DNA of 64,000 bases, taken from positions 124,906-188,905 of the forward strand of contig ML680046.1 of the NCBI GenBank assembly GCA_007922225.1, in the 5' to 3' direction. Made by a program: the position numbers and the translations under genes. Positions 23,074 to 34,539 of the stretch are shown one piece after another. This DNA comes from Emydura subglobosa. Taxonomy: Eukaryota > Chordata > Testudines > Chelidae. Position 1 is the stretch's first letter. Each line of letters starts with the position of its first letter. Under the pieces are notes generated by a model. It worked only from the letters and a program-made list of their open reading frames with translations. It searched no databases and was not told where the DNA came from.

Positions 23074-25548
23074 CTTGCTTGTCTATAGATGGAAATGCTT
23101 GTCAATGAGCACAATTTCCAGTCCATGGAATTCAACACATTTATAAATGCTCAGAAAAGGAAAATCACTTGTGTGAATACACAAAAGTATTCAGTCCTGG
23201 AGGTCCAGGAGAACTGTTCTGAAATATTTAGTTTACCTGTCGGATGCTGCCCTTGCGCCCACACTACCTAGTTACATATATTCATAGTTACTCACTAGTC
23301 TGGGGTTAAAGTGCCCAGACTGAGTCTTACATGGCCTAAAGTGGGTCCAGTGGTTGATGTATTGTTTAATGAGGAGATTCTATCACTGGGTAGCCTGCTG
23401 ACGTTCCTTCACTTCCACACGTTTAAACACAAGCCCATCTCTATCAACGTAGTGATTTAGGGTCAAGTCTTGAGCCTGTTACTCACAAGGCGAGCAGTTA
23501 TTCTCATCGGTAGTCCCATGGATTTCACTGCGACTGCTTGTGTGAGTGCTCAGCTGTGGGGATAAGGAGCTCCCAATCTGGCCTTAAAGGTGTTTTTTAA
23601 TATTGTGCTGAGGGAAGCCCAGCCACCCGTTCATTGCAGGGGTGAATTCTCTGGCCTGAAATCTCCAGCTCTGCAATGTTATGTCATGATACTGCCACCT
23701 ACTGGCCAGTGGCAGAGTTATCCACGGAATTTAGTCCATGAGAGCCAAGCTCAAGCAGATGTCTGAGCGCTCTCCAGGGAGCGCGATGCTACAGGGCTTG
23801 ATGCTTCTTTGCCTTCTCACAGCTGTGTCCCATTCTAGTGCCCCAGTCACATGTAACATCTTAGGATTGATTCTGTGGAGCCAGTTTTCAAACATGAGCC
23901 CTTCCAAACTATGGCAGAACGGCCAGGCCTGGCGATATTTATATCCGGGCAGAGTTCAGACTTGGACTGCATTTGTATCCTCTGTTATCACTGTAACCAT
24001 TACACCAGGAGATCCGTAAAGTGTACAGATACTACATGGGCCCTTATCAAGGGAGGGTGAGCTTGTTCTTAAGGTGCTGGGTCAGTGGTTTAGAGATCTG
24101 GATTCAGTTCCCATCTCTGCCATAGTCTCCGTGTAGGACCCGGGTCAAGTCACTTAATCTCTCTGATGAAGTGGGTTGCAGCCCATGAAAGCTTATGCCT
24201 GCATACATTTGTTAGTCTTAAAGGTGCTACAGGACTCTCGTTTTTAATCTCTCTGTGTCTCAGTTCCCCATTTGTTACATGGGGAACCCAGGCTAACCAG
24301 TTTTCATGCTTTAAGAGTCAAAACTATCCTACAGACGTTCCCTGGTGCTTTTAGATCAGCTCCCCCTGCAGTGCAACTTCATTGTGCAGGATAGTTGTGG
24401 AAGGAGCACTTTGGGGGACCTTTCGAGCACACCTGCTAACCCTGGTATGCAGCATGAAATGGTTCAAGAGCACAGACAGTGGGAATCAGGGACTGGGCTC
24501 TGCCTGCCTCTTTCATACAGCACCAGACTCACTAACAGCCCCCAAACCACGAAGTCAGTTACAAATCAAGGGCAGATTTACCAGGACATTTTGGATGCCC
24601 GAGTGATGCAGACTAGCTCGTGTGCTCTGTCGGCTTTGGAGTACAACTAAATCTGCCCTCTGAAATCAATACCAGAGAGCTTTCTAAATAATATGCTATT
24701 GCTCAGACAGAAGATCTGGGCTTGATGCAAAATGTATTAGGTAGATTCTATAGCTGGTGGTATTCATGAGAGCAGACTGGATCATCATGATGATCCCTTC
24801 TGATCTTAAAAATCTATTAATTTAAACAACATAAAATGAAGATATGAGGTAGATGTTATACATCTGCATATCATTAGTAATGTTGTATATTGGCATTAGC
24901 TTTGGATTTGCATTAGAGCTCATGTATGAAATTTTGAGAGAGAGAGTGTGTTTGTGAAGTTTGTTTTGGTGCCTTAGCAGTACTTTTTTTTTTTTTTTTT
25001 TTTTTTACTTTGAAGTGTTTAGATATTTTTAAAGTGTAAGTGTCATTCATTTTGAATTTCATTGATTTTACAATGCTTAGTTTGCAATGTTGTTACTCTT
25101 AGGTTATTGAGAAATACTGACAATCTTAACTGTATCTTAATGTAGATTTTGTCTGGGAATTTCCTTAAGTTTTTATAAATATAAAAATAATAAGATCGCC
25201 TTAAGGCTGAGAGTACCTATTGGTAATTTAGGATAAAATCCATTGAAGGGAAGTTGTCATAAGCCAAACACCAAGCATCATAAACCCAGGCAATTCACAG
25301 AGAAGGTTAGGCTTTTTGAAATGATTGAACTAATTAGAAATGCCATTGTGAGATTTCACCAATGACCCTCTGCTCTTGTTATATCAAACTTCACAGCGTA
25401 GCTAAGCTCTCAGGATAGCAAGACAGTGCTAGAGTTTTAGGTTATGCAAGTGGGTGAGAGGAGTTATCTTCCAATTTTTCTTTTACCAGAACATCTGAAA
25501 ATGTGAGCATTGTGCTAATTGTGTGTGGTGGTGTCTACTATGCTGCAT
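23074..25548. other. Intergenic spacer between V8 and V9
   Basis: Counterpart of 746-3,207. Contains the interrupted MIR-like SINE at 24,065-24,290, a SINE tail near 24,735-24,810 and a T23 run at 24,984-25,006. No gene seen. Confidence 0.65.
24166..24245 (-). mobile_element. 80-bp SINE-like retroposon
   Basis: The insert atgaagtgggttgcagccca... ends in ggactctcgttttt and is flanked by perfect 10-bp direct repeats aatctctctg (24,156-24,165 and 24,246-24,255). The paralogous site near 1,892 has one copy of that motif and no insert. The same element in the other orientation is at 52,224-52,307. Variable-length target repeats suggest retroposition. Confidence 0.85.
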
Positions 25549-26084
25549 GCGTTAGCATACTGCTGACAGTAATAATCTCCAGCTTCAAACCTGCTGATTG
25601 TGAATGTGTAGTCAGTGTCCACTGAACCAGTCTGGGACTCCCATGACGGCTGCTAGTGTAATAGATAAGAAACTTGGCAGCCTGTCCAGATTTCTGTTGG
25701 TAACAAGTGAAGTAGTTGTTAATTTTTGAACTGGCTGGCTTTGCATTTGATAGTGACTGTCTCATCCACAGACACTGAGAGAGATTCTGGAGACTGAGTT
25801 ATCACCGTCTGCCCATTGGAACCTGGAGAGAGAAAATAAAAATTGGCAGGGTTTGGTAAATGGGACAATGACGTTAACATTAGACAAAGCTTTGCTTTAA
25901 AACACTAGTAAACTGAACAGTAGAAGTGAATTAGAAAATACTCTAGGAACAAGTATTTAAATAAACAAACCACTGCCATTTTTGGTAGTTTGTCTCATTC
26001 CTTATTAATTCTTTGAACACTTGTCTATTTATTACCCTGAATCCAGAAAAGCAGCAGGCGGAGAATGGGAATCTTTGAGATCAT
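25549..26084 (-). pseudogene. IGKV: V9, kappa V pseudogene without RSS
   Basis: Leader exon 26,036-26,084 (MISKIPILRLLLFWIQ) and V exon to 25,822 with normal splice sites. Framework 1 has a 4-nt insertion (a repeated CCAG) after the Cys23 codon. The Trp35 codon is TGT (Cys). Framework 3 is shortened and frameshifted. The 3' end of the exon and the whole RSS are missing: about 45 bp present in the paralogue V2 (3,180-3,235) are deleted here. It can neither rearrange nor encode a domain. Confidence 0.9.
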
Positions 26085-28635
26085 CTTGCTTCTCTGTGGT
26101 TGGAAATGCTTGTCACTGAACCATGTAGTGGAAATGGAACCATTTATGTGTTCAGTATTTCAGCGAGGGACCATCAGCCATGTGTGAATATCTGGTCTGA
26201 ACTATCTGGTCTGATGGTTTCATGCTGTCATGGGATATAATAACTATAACATAATTGCATGGTTCAGATGGTAAAGCGGCCAGAGTTATCTTTACAAGCA
26301 CATGGGGTGAAAGCAACTGTTTGATTAATGATGAGTAACAAAATGAGCTGCATGTTGAAACACAAGTAAGAAGAGGTAAAATCATTCAGTCATTTGCTTC
26401 TCTCCAGCAGCGCCAGTGAATGAATGCATTTTGCTCCTCCAGAATGACGGCTGTTTTTGAAGGCTTGACACAGACAGGATGAAAATGACGTATAAGAGCA
26501 GCACACCCAAGGTCAGGGTATGCTCCGATTTTGGGGGCAGGCACACTGTTACCCAGGGTTTTCAGAACCTAGACAGTGGTAACTTTACTGTTTCACTCCA
26601 GGCCATTTCAGAAATAAATCAGTGGGAACACAGCACTTTCAGTTGATTAAGATTAATACAAACAAGTGTGCTCTTATCTAAAATGACTATTTATTAGATT
26701 TAAGCACACACAAACATAAGCAATAGGGTTAGGACATTCCAGATTATAGTTACCAACAGTGTGAGATGGTCTCAAGTTACCACCAGGCAGGCTTCCAGTG
26801 CCCTCTTTCCATCCAGCTGATGGGTGTCAGCTCTTTGCCCAAAGAAAAGCTGCCTCGAACGGTATTGAGGTATTTACCTTTACCTAACCTTTTATAGCTA
26901 ACTTTTACAAAACACGTAGCTCATGTTGACCTCTACTGGGTCATCATTTCTCCTAACAATCCTGGCCATAAAAACCTTCTGTAGCAGAACTGCCTAAATC
27001 AAGGTTCCCATCCACTTGTTTTCTTTCATTCTCAAATTGATGACTCTTTTCCCCTCTTCCCATTCTGATTGACAGAAACGGCCAGCCTGCAATGACTTTG
27101 CATCTGGAAGCCCTGCTTGTTCAAACTGACCCTTAACTATAAGGTATTCTATTTTATTAATTCCTGGCAGCTGAACGCACACAACATGGCTGCTGTTAGC
27201 TTTATCAACTTCTGGGGTAACACAACCCTTAAATCCAGGGTAACAACACCACAGAAAAGTTGAGCAGGCGGTATCAGTGTGCCAGGCTGCAGCGCTGCCT
27301 GCTGTCTGTGCCCTATCCTCTCTACCTCCATGACCTGGTAGGTGTCCAACCCTGAGAGCCACAAGGGGTTTGTGAGTGGAGCAGGGGAGCCTCCAGGCCT
27401 CTCTCCCTCCAGCCTTGTTTACCCCCATCCCACAGCTGCTGCCTCTTTCAGATGGATGCTGACTGAGCATCTCCCCTGTTGGCTCCTGCTGGGTTGCGCT
27501 AGCCAGACCCAGTATGAGCGTGTGGGCATCCAGTGCCATTCTGGAACAGGTGGTGGCTTCTGTGTGGTCACCCCCACTACCCTGCCCATTGGGGCCCACC
27601 CTTTCCCTAGTGCCTCCACGCCCTGCCTCTGTCCAGCCCAAACCCTGTTGAAAACCCATTGTGTGCCTATTAGCTGCTTGTGTCTCAGGGTTCAGCTGCG
27701 TTTGGGGATTTGCTTCCACACAGGCCTTTGAGAATCTGCACCATGAAGTCTTACCCAGCTCTGTAAACAGGCACCTGATCTTAACACAGCCATTTACACA
27801 TCCTTAATTTAGTACAATTTTCCTAGGTTAATAATGATTGGGACCTTCCCAATGGCATTTTATTGAGGATCTGTTCCAATGAGAGGAGACACCAGGGCCA
27901 ATTTAGAAATGTATTTACAATAGTAAAGCAGTTTGGAATTATTCTGCTGGGACAGCTTTCCTTCCAAAAATGTGGATTTGACCAAATCTAAACATTCTCT
28001 GGGAACTCATCAATTATGTTGAAATTTTCATGGGAAAATGATCAGAATGACTCATTTTGATCAGAACATTTGCTTTAAATGTGGTTTTTGTTGTTGTTTT
28101 GACATATTATATTTTATGTTTATAACATAAAGGTCGAGTAGATGACATTTTGAACATTTCAACCTTATCAAAAGGAAACATCACTTTAATTCAAAATGTT
28201 CATGCTGATTCACAGTAAGTTCCCCTCAACTTTCCCCAAATTTGGAATTTATTACAATATGAGAATTCCTGTTTCTGACCAGTTTTGTGTACAAGAATTA
28301 AGTCAGTTTGCTATAAAAATGAAACACTCTAGACTGAAAGATAGTAGGTGTACCAGCTGTTTGGAATGATTTGTATTGAAACATAAGAAAGTGTGTCTGG
28401 TGCACAGGGATTTAAGATTAGGAATAGAGCAGAGAAAACTATAGTGAACCTCAGGTCTCTGTATCTTCTGGTATCTACGTGATTATCCAAACACTTTCGC
28501 TCTTTCAGTGTTCTCCTTTTTGCTGTATGTTGAGAGATGGAAAACATTACCCTGTTCTTTCACGTTTGACAGAACATGTAAAAATTAGACAGTTGTGTCT
28601 GCAGGAAGCAGTAACTGCAATGTATGCTGCAGAGA
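26085..28635. other. Intergenic spacer between V9 and V10
   Basis: Counterpart of 6,030-9,103 with the CR1 and hAT insertions absent and an LTR-like element added at 26,547-27,245. The long minus-strand frame at 26,994-27,719 crosses that element's edge and is not a gene. Confidence 0.65.
26547..27245. mobile_element. LTR-like element, probably a solo LTR
   Basis: The 699-bp insert starts TGTTACCCAGGG and ends CCAGGGTAACA, so it has TG...CA termini in a short inverted repeat, and is flanked by 4-bp repeats acac (26,543-26,546 and 27,246-27,249). The paralogous site near 7,690 is empty. An AATAAA-like sequence lies near 26,612. No coding sequence is visible. A TIR-type DNA element is the alternative. 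Confidence 0.7.
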
Positions 28636-28663
28636 GGTTTTTGTATTGGTCTGTATCACTGTG
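28636..28663 (-). other. Canonical 12-RSS of V10
   Basis: CACAGTG, spacer ATACAGACCAAT, ACAAAAACC. Confidence 0.97.
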
Positions 28664-29225
28664 AGAGGGAAGCTATTACTCTGCTGGCAATAATAATCAC
28701 CAGCATCATCAGCTTCTACGCTGCTGATTGTGAATGTGAAATCAGTGCCAGATCCACTGCCGCTGAACCGGGCTGGGACCCCTGACTGAAGGTTGGTAGC
28801 ACGGTAGATAAGAAGTTTGGGAGCTTGTCCAGGTTTCTGTTGGTACCAGTGTAGGTAATTGCCAACGCTTGCACTGGCTTTGCAGTTGATAGAGACTCTC
28901 CCTCCCACTGGCACTGATAGAGATTCCGGGGACTGAGTCATCACAGTTTGCCCAGAGGAGTCTGGATGAAGAGAGAAGATGGATAGGAATGAACAATGAT
29001 ACAATACTGGATATGGCAAGTATTCAGATGCTGAAACACGGATTGAATTTTCCAAGATGAATTTATGCTAAAATACAACACTGGAATATGAATTAAATGT
29101 CTGAATAGCAGCATTTCTTATCTTCTGTCACACTGAGATATGACATTTTTGTATTTTGTATTTGTTAATTTCTTACCCTGAATCCACAGAACCAGCAGCC
29201 AGAGGAGGGGTGTGTTTGAGATCAT
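28664..29225 (-). CDS. IGKV: V10, intact kappa V segment
   Basis: Leader exon 29,177-29,225 ([16 protein letters not shown]), intron 28,962-29,176, V exon 28,664-28,961. The mature domain starts [15 protein letters not shown], then [50 protein letters not shown] and [16 protein letters not shown]. It is the block B partner of V3: frameworks are almost identical while CDR1, CDR2 and CDR3 differ. A perfect octamer lies 91 bp upstream. No defect seen. Confidence 0.95.
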
Positions 29226-29315
29226 CTTGCCTGACGGCGGTAGGAAAAGCTTGTTCTTAAGTCAGCAGTGAAAAATGAAATGTTTATATGTGCTCAGCGA
29301 GGACACCTCATCCCT

Positions 29316-29323
29316 ATGCAAAT
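29316..29323 (-). promoter_or_regulatory. Octamer of the V10 promoter
   Basis: Perfect ATTTGCAT on the coding strand, about 91 bp upstream of the V10 start codon. Confidence 0.9.
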
Positions 29324-29437
29324 TGTATGTAAATGAAATTGCACTTTTAGTTTCAGCCCAGAGTTGTGAAATGTTCAGTTTTGGCTTATTTCCTGCTGCT
29401 CTTCTATGCTAGATGGTGTGCATTTCCTAGATTCAGA

Positions 29438-29897
29438 TTTAAAAATTTTATTAAAGATAATGTTTTTTTAAAAATGATCAGGTACAGAGTTTAAATGGAA
29501 GAGTTCCTGGACATCCAGGCATAAAGTACAGATTATCAGCAGGTACAGAGTTTGGTTGGAAGTCAGGGAGTACAATGAAAGCATAATCTGTGGTATCCTG
29601 GATGGGGGGGTAATAGGTTTGTCAGTTAACAGTACCCGATCAGTAATTCAGGACCATCCCTTACTGCAGGGGTTACATAGGATGCGGTTAATGGGAAGTA
29701 GGTATGTCCATAATAGTGGATTGTCCCTCATTGAGTCAGTTATGTGGTGCAGATAGTCCTTTAATCTATGAATTTCTCGTGGTGGGTCTCTGGTTTACTC
29801 ATCCCGGTTCTGTCTGTGCCCGATGATGTGCTCAATGTAAATGTCTCTCGACCCCCGGATGGTGTCAGACACAATGAGGTGCTGCATCAGCTGGCAT
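29438..29897. mobile_element. Block B-specific insertion, family unknown
   Basis: About 460 bp begins with an AT-rich run (ttaaaaattttattaaag) and has no counterpart at the matching site in block A near 9,917. No clear terminal repeats or target duplication were found by eye. An LTR or other retroelement fragment is possible. Confidence 0.5.
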
Positions 29898-30334
29898 AGA
29901 TATATGCATTTTTGCAGATCTTAAATACATTGCGCAGATCTGACATGTCTCCCCTAAATATTCACTCAGGAAAATGTGTTATAAATATAATTTATTCAAA
30001 CAGACTCAGCATATTGGATTTAAGCTCCACCCAGGAAATGATTGAATGATTTTAGCTCTGGAATGTGCCAGCAATGTATGGGCATGAGCCTTTATTTCAG
30101 CCCTCTTTGTTTGAACACACTGGATGCCACTGATTTTATGTCCTTGGAAGGCACCTTGTCCTTCTTAGACAAAGCAATGATCCCAAATGGCTGCCTCCCC
30201 TTCAGAATGTTCCCCACAAATCACCCCCAAGATGTGTCTATTAGCCTGAAAGCTCTAGCTAGAGAAGGGCTAAAGAACCCTGGGTCTCCTCTACAAACAT
30301 ACAAGTGAATAGAAGGAGTAGGTGCTTGGCACCC

Positions 30335-30805
30335 CCATAAGAACAGCCATAGGGGGTCCATCAAGCCCAGTATGTTTTCTTCCGACAGCGGCTAGGGCCA
30401 GATGCTTCAGAAGGTATAAACAAAACAGAGCAATTATCAAGTGATCCATCCCCTGTCATCCAGTCTCAGCATCTGGCAGTCAGAGGCTTAGGGATACCCT
30501 GTGCATGAGGTTGCATTCCTGACCATCTTGCTTAATAGCCATTGACGGATCTATCCAACATGCTCTTCTCTAATTCTTTGTTGAATCTAGTTATAATTTT
30601 GGTCTTCACAACTTCCCCCCGGCAATGAGTTCCACAGGCGGACTACGCGTTGTGTGATGAAGTACTTCCTTTTGTTTGTTTTAAACCTGCTGCCTATTAA
30701 TTTCATCGGGTGAGCCCTGTTTCCAGTGCTATGTGAAGGGGTTGATAACATTTCCCCATTCTCTTTCTCCACACCAGTCATGATCTGATAGACTTCTGTC
30801 ATATC
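30335..30805 (-). mobile_element. CR1 LINE 3' end, antisense (copy of 10,268)
   Basis: Paralogue of the block A copy at 10,268-10,740, with the same junctions; inherited by duplication. Confidence 0.8.
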
Positions 30806-31011
30806 CCTCCTCTGATAATCAGGCTCTGTGTCAGAGGCATGCACATTCGATCCAGTATTGAGTGAATAACCTTGGTGCTGGTCAATTTGGACTTGACAAT
30901 TCCTCCTCTCCTATCTTTTCCTTCCCCCTCCCCTTTAAGGAATGTAATCTTTGTCAATGAATATCTTTCCCCTTCTATCAAAGGATCGTTGTAGAATTAG
31001 CAGTATCCACA

Positions 31012-31130
31012 TTACACAGGTGAGAAAGTGTGAGGCACAGAGCTTTAGTGTCCCACTCAAGATCACCCAGTAGTAGAGACAGGATTAGAACCCAGGTCTT
31101 TTGACTCTCAGTTCCTCAGTTAGCCACATG
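31012..31130 (-). repeat. MIR-like fragment, antisense (block B copy)
   Basis: Paralogue of 10,930-11,050, with the MIR-core signature caagatcacccagtagtaga and caggattagaacccaggtct. Confidence 0.65.
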
Positions 31131-32080
31131 ATACGCTCCTCTCCTGGGTTTCCATCTGTGGGCTCTTGGAAACTTTAGGGAGACTCTTAATTACTAACAT
31201 GAAATGGCTGACTCTGAGGCAGCACATAGGTAGAGAGCCACAGAATGTGTCTTGTGGCCACCCAACATGGCGGGGCTGTGCATGGCACAAGCACAGGAGC
31301 GTGATAGTGAAAGGCCGGGTTCACAGCAAGTGCTGTGAGCCAGATGTTCACTCATCCGCTCTGTTTTCCTGCAGTGTTTTCCTCACCTGTATCAAAGCAT
31401 CTGTTAAACAGAGCTCTGAATTGTTGTGTGATGAGTGGAACTGGAGACAGGAGTTCGGGAAAGCAAGTAGAGGCAAGGCCGCTAAGGGACAAACTCTAGA
31501 GCCTCCGCGTGTGACACTGGCCTCTCAGCGGGTTTAACAAAAGTCTCTTTCCTACGGCTCTGCCTGCCTGCAGCAGCACTTGCTACTGACAAACACTAAT
31601 AGCAGGGCTCCTGCTTTGTGGTCAAGCACTTACAGAGTTCACCTGGCTTCACCAAAAGTCTGTGCCCTGTGAGTGCCTCGTAGTCTGTAAGGCAGAGATG
31701 TTGTAGCAATATGGCACAAAACTATCCGCTGATCCAGTGAGAGTAAGGTATGGCTCCTGCCTTAGGCAGTTAGGCGCCTCCACAATTGTTGTCCCATCGG
31801 AAGGTAGATTTACTCCTGAAATTGCTTTGTTGGACTAAGATCTCCCCGCTCTGGGAATAGCGTTGGTGTGAGTGGGTGTGTGGGCCTGCAACTATGTTGA
31901 GTAGGTTCAGTTATAAGAAAATCCCTACCGAGCAGGATGTGATGCAGGGCTGGGATCTAGCTCTCTGCTTCGAAGCAGGCAGCCCTCATTGATAGTTTAA
32001 AGGGAAAATTCCCAGTGTGAGACAAGGAAAGCCATGTCTAGTTAATAAGGGATCCAAGTTTTTACTGATACTTGTGTGAT

Positions 32081-32893
32081 TTTTTTGTTGTTAGTTATAT
32101 AATGAAAAATGATGAGTCACATCTAGAATGTTACTGACCAGAGATGGGTGGGACAGGCATCCCCAATGCCTGGCCATATGGGCCCTTTACTGACCCAAGA
32201 TTTTTTCACCAACCAAAGAGAGAGAGAACCTTGGGAAAAGTCCGTTCGGCTTGGACAGAGACAGAAATAATTCTCTCTCTCTCTTTCCCTCTCTTTGCTT
32301 TAGTGCCATTGGCATTACTGCACAAAGGGGACTGGAGTATGACAATACTAGTGTTCTTAGGAAAGAGAGAAAATCAAACCGTCCCAGCCCCAAGTGCTTC
32401 AGGAGAAGCTTCTTTTCTCAGCAGACACCATTAGCTTAATATTGTTTTGCTGAGTTAGTGTCAGATTGGCTCCAGTCTGTTGACTGACTGAAATCTCTGT
32501 TCCGGCAGTGCCGTCTTTCTACTGCCATCTAGTGGCTGTTGCCAGAATTCCCCACAGTTTAAACCATCAAAGGACTGCCCAAGCATAGTATTTGTGCATT
32601 TCCCTGGAGACTGCAGTATTGTACTGTCATCGTTATAGTGATGCGTGTTTTCCCTTTTTAGTTCTCCAGCTGTACGTTTCAATATGCAATTGATACTGTA
32701 GGGCCAATTTTCCACCACAGAGCTGTGTTCGCACAAACACCACATGTTGTTGCTTGATTTGGATTTAGGCTGACGGAAAGGGGAATTTCTGCTTCCATGT
32801 GTCAATATGAGCATGAAAATGTGTAATTTGGGAGCTCCATCGAGGCCCCACTGTTTGCAAATGAGGTCTCCTACTCTGGGCCAAGATGTGTCT
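32081..32893. other. 813-bp block B segment absent from block A
   Basis: Block A runs straight through (near 11,947) where block B has these extra bases. Either an insertion in B or a deletion in A. No terminal inverted repeat or target duplication is clear. It includes a CT-rich run at about 32,269-32,300 and an octamer-like tttgcaaatgag near 32,855. Confidence 0.55.
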
Positions 32894-33009
32894 GTAACAA
32901 TCTGGCCCTAGGCTTTGTACTTTCTTTTAGTGTTTGTGTGTGAAGCTCCAATCAGAGCTGTAGCCCAGTTGAGGGGGAAAAGGAATCTGTGTTAGAAGAG
33001 CCACAGGGG

Positions 33010-33235
33010 TTCTCTTTTTCACTAAGAGGGTTCACTAAGAGGGTGGTGAAGCACTGGAATGGGTTACCTAGGGAGGTGGTGGAATCTCCAACCACAGAGC
33101 TTTTTAAGGTGCGGCTGGACAAATCTCTGGCCAGGATGATTTAGTTGGGATTGGTCCTGCTTTGAGTTGGGGGTTGTACTAGATGACCTCCTGAGGTCCC
33201 TTCCAACCCTCATCTTCTATGATTATATGATTGCA
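33010..33235 (+). mobile_element. CR1 LINE 3' end, sense
   Basis: Sequence such as gtggtgaagcactggaatgg, gaggtggtggaatctccaac and gatgacctcctgaggtccct, ending in tctatgattatatgatt, is a CR1 3' end. It occupies the position where block B should have V4. Confidence 0.85.
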
Positions 33236-34374
33236 TATGGAATCATTTTGGTCATGTTGAATTACCAGGAGCGCAGAGCCCTGCCATGAAACCTAAAGTG
33301 CAACTTGACAGATTTATGTTCCCTGCTCAGAGCAGTAAGGAAATGACACTCGGGTGTGGATATACAAATTGACTGAGCTATGTAAATTGTCTCTGAGGTG
33401 TAGGGTATAATTTGAAAATGCTGATATCTGTGATTCATCAGAAGCCAGGAGTCTGCATCTAGAGCAGAATATCATTTAGCACAGCCCAGAGAAAATGAAA
33501 TGGGACCTTTCAAGTGACAATGAAATCATCTTAGCTCGTCTCCTCTGTCGCTTTGCTCCTTTCTATAACATCCACATCTCTGCTCAGTTATTTCTGTGGT
33601 ACATCCTTGAGTCTAGGAAGGACAATAAAAATATGACACAGCCTATTGAAATTCCTGACTGAACTGAGCCAAGCTTTTGAAATCTCTATTGTAGCCCAAA
33701 CTTTATAGCATCATAGAAATTAGAGCTGTAAAGATCTCTGCAGAGTTACCTTACACTCTAGTTTTAAACAACTCGGTTGACAGAACTGTCTTAGGGTAAA
33801 TGCTCTGGGACAGGAGTAACTGAGTGCATTGTGCTGCTGTAAATAAAGGGCGCTCCATTCAAGTGAGTGGACCTATCTCAATGTACACCCGCTGAGGATG
33901 TGGCCCATGGTAACAAAAATTGTGGCCCTGGCTTAATTTTTTACAAGACTATGACTGGGGTCCCCACTCTGTGGGAAATGGGTTTTTCAACTGCTTCTTC
34001 TATTTTGTTTTGGCTTGCTCAGTGTGAGGATTAGCTGTAGTGGGTTTACAAGAAAAGTCAACTAAAACAAGTCTTCAGTACATGGGATATTACTACAGCT
34101 AGATGTTCTGTGAACTGGGTAACTGGGTCTCTCTGTGTCTGATTGGTGAGAGAGACCTCCAGATGCTGCAAGGACAGGATGCTCCAAATAAAATCTCTGT
34201 TCATAATTCCACTGCAATCAACAGAGCACTGCTGATTTGCACTGGCTGGGGATCTGGACAATAAACCATCTGGTTATGTACAGATTAGAATGTCACTTCT
34301 GTGGAGTCTTCAGATCAGATGTTCTGCCTCTACATTCTGGGTACAACTTAAAGCAGCACTTCCCTCTTTCTCCT

Positions 34375-34432
34375 TCCTACTACCCCTCCCCCCCGCATCT
34401 TGATTTTTCACACTTGCTATCTGGTCACCCTA
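34375..34432 (+). mobile_element. MITE end fragment
   Basis: C-rich stretch followed by gatttttcacacttgctatc and tggtcaccct, the opposite end of the repeat seen at 17,049. Confidence 0.55.
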
Positions 34433-34539
34433 CCCCCAAAACATTTTCAGAGTCACTGCTTCCCAAAAATCAAGTTCCCTACATGCTTTGTTTCCAGATG
34501 TATACATTTACATCTTACCATGTTAAAATGCATATTGTT

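Noticed and set aside
26994..27719. 241-codon minus-strand open frame
   Set aside because: It crosses the right end of the LTR-like insertion (27,245), lacks any known motif and is not kept in block A.
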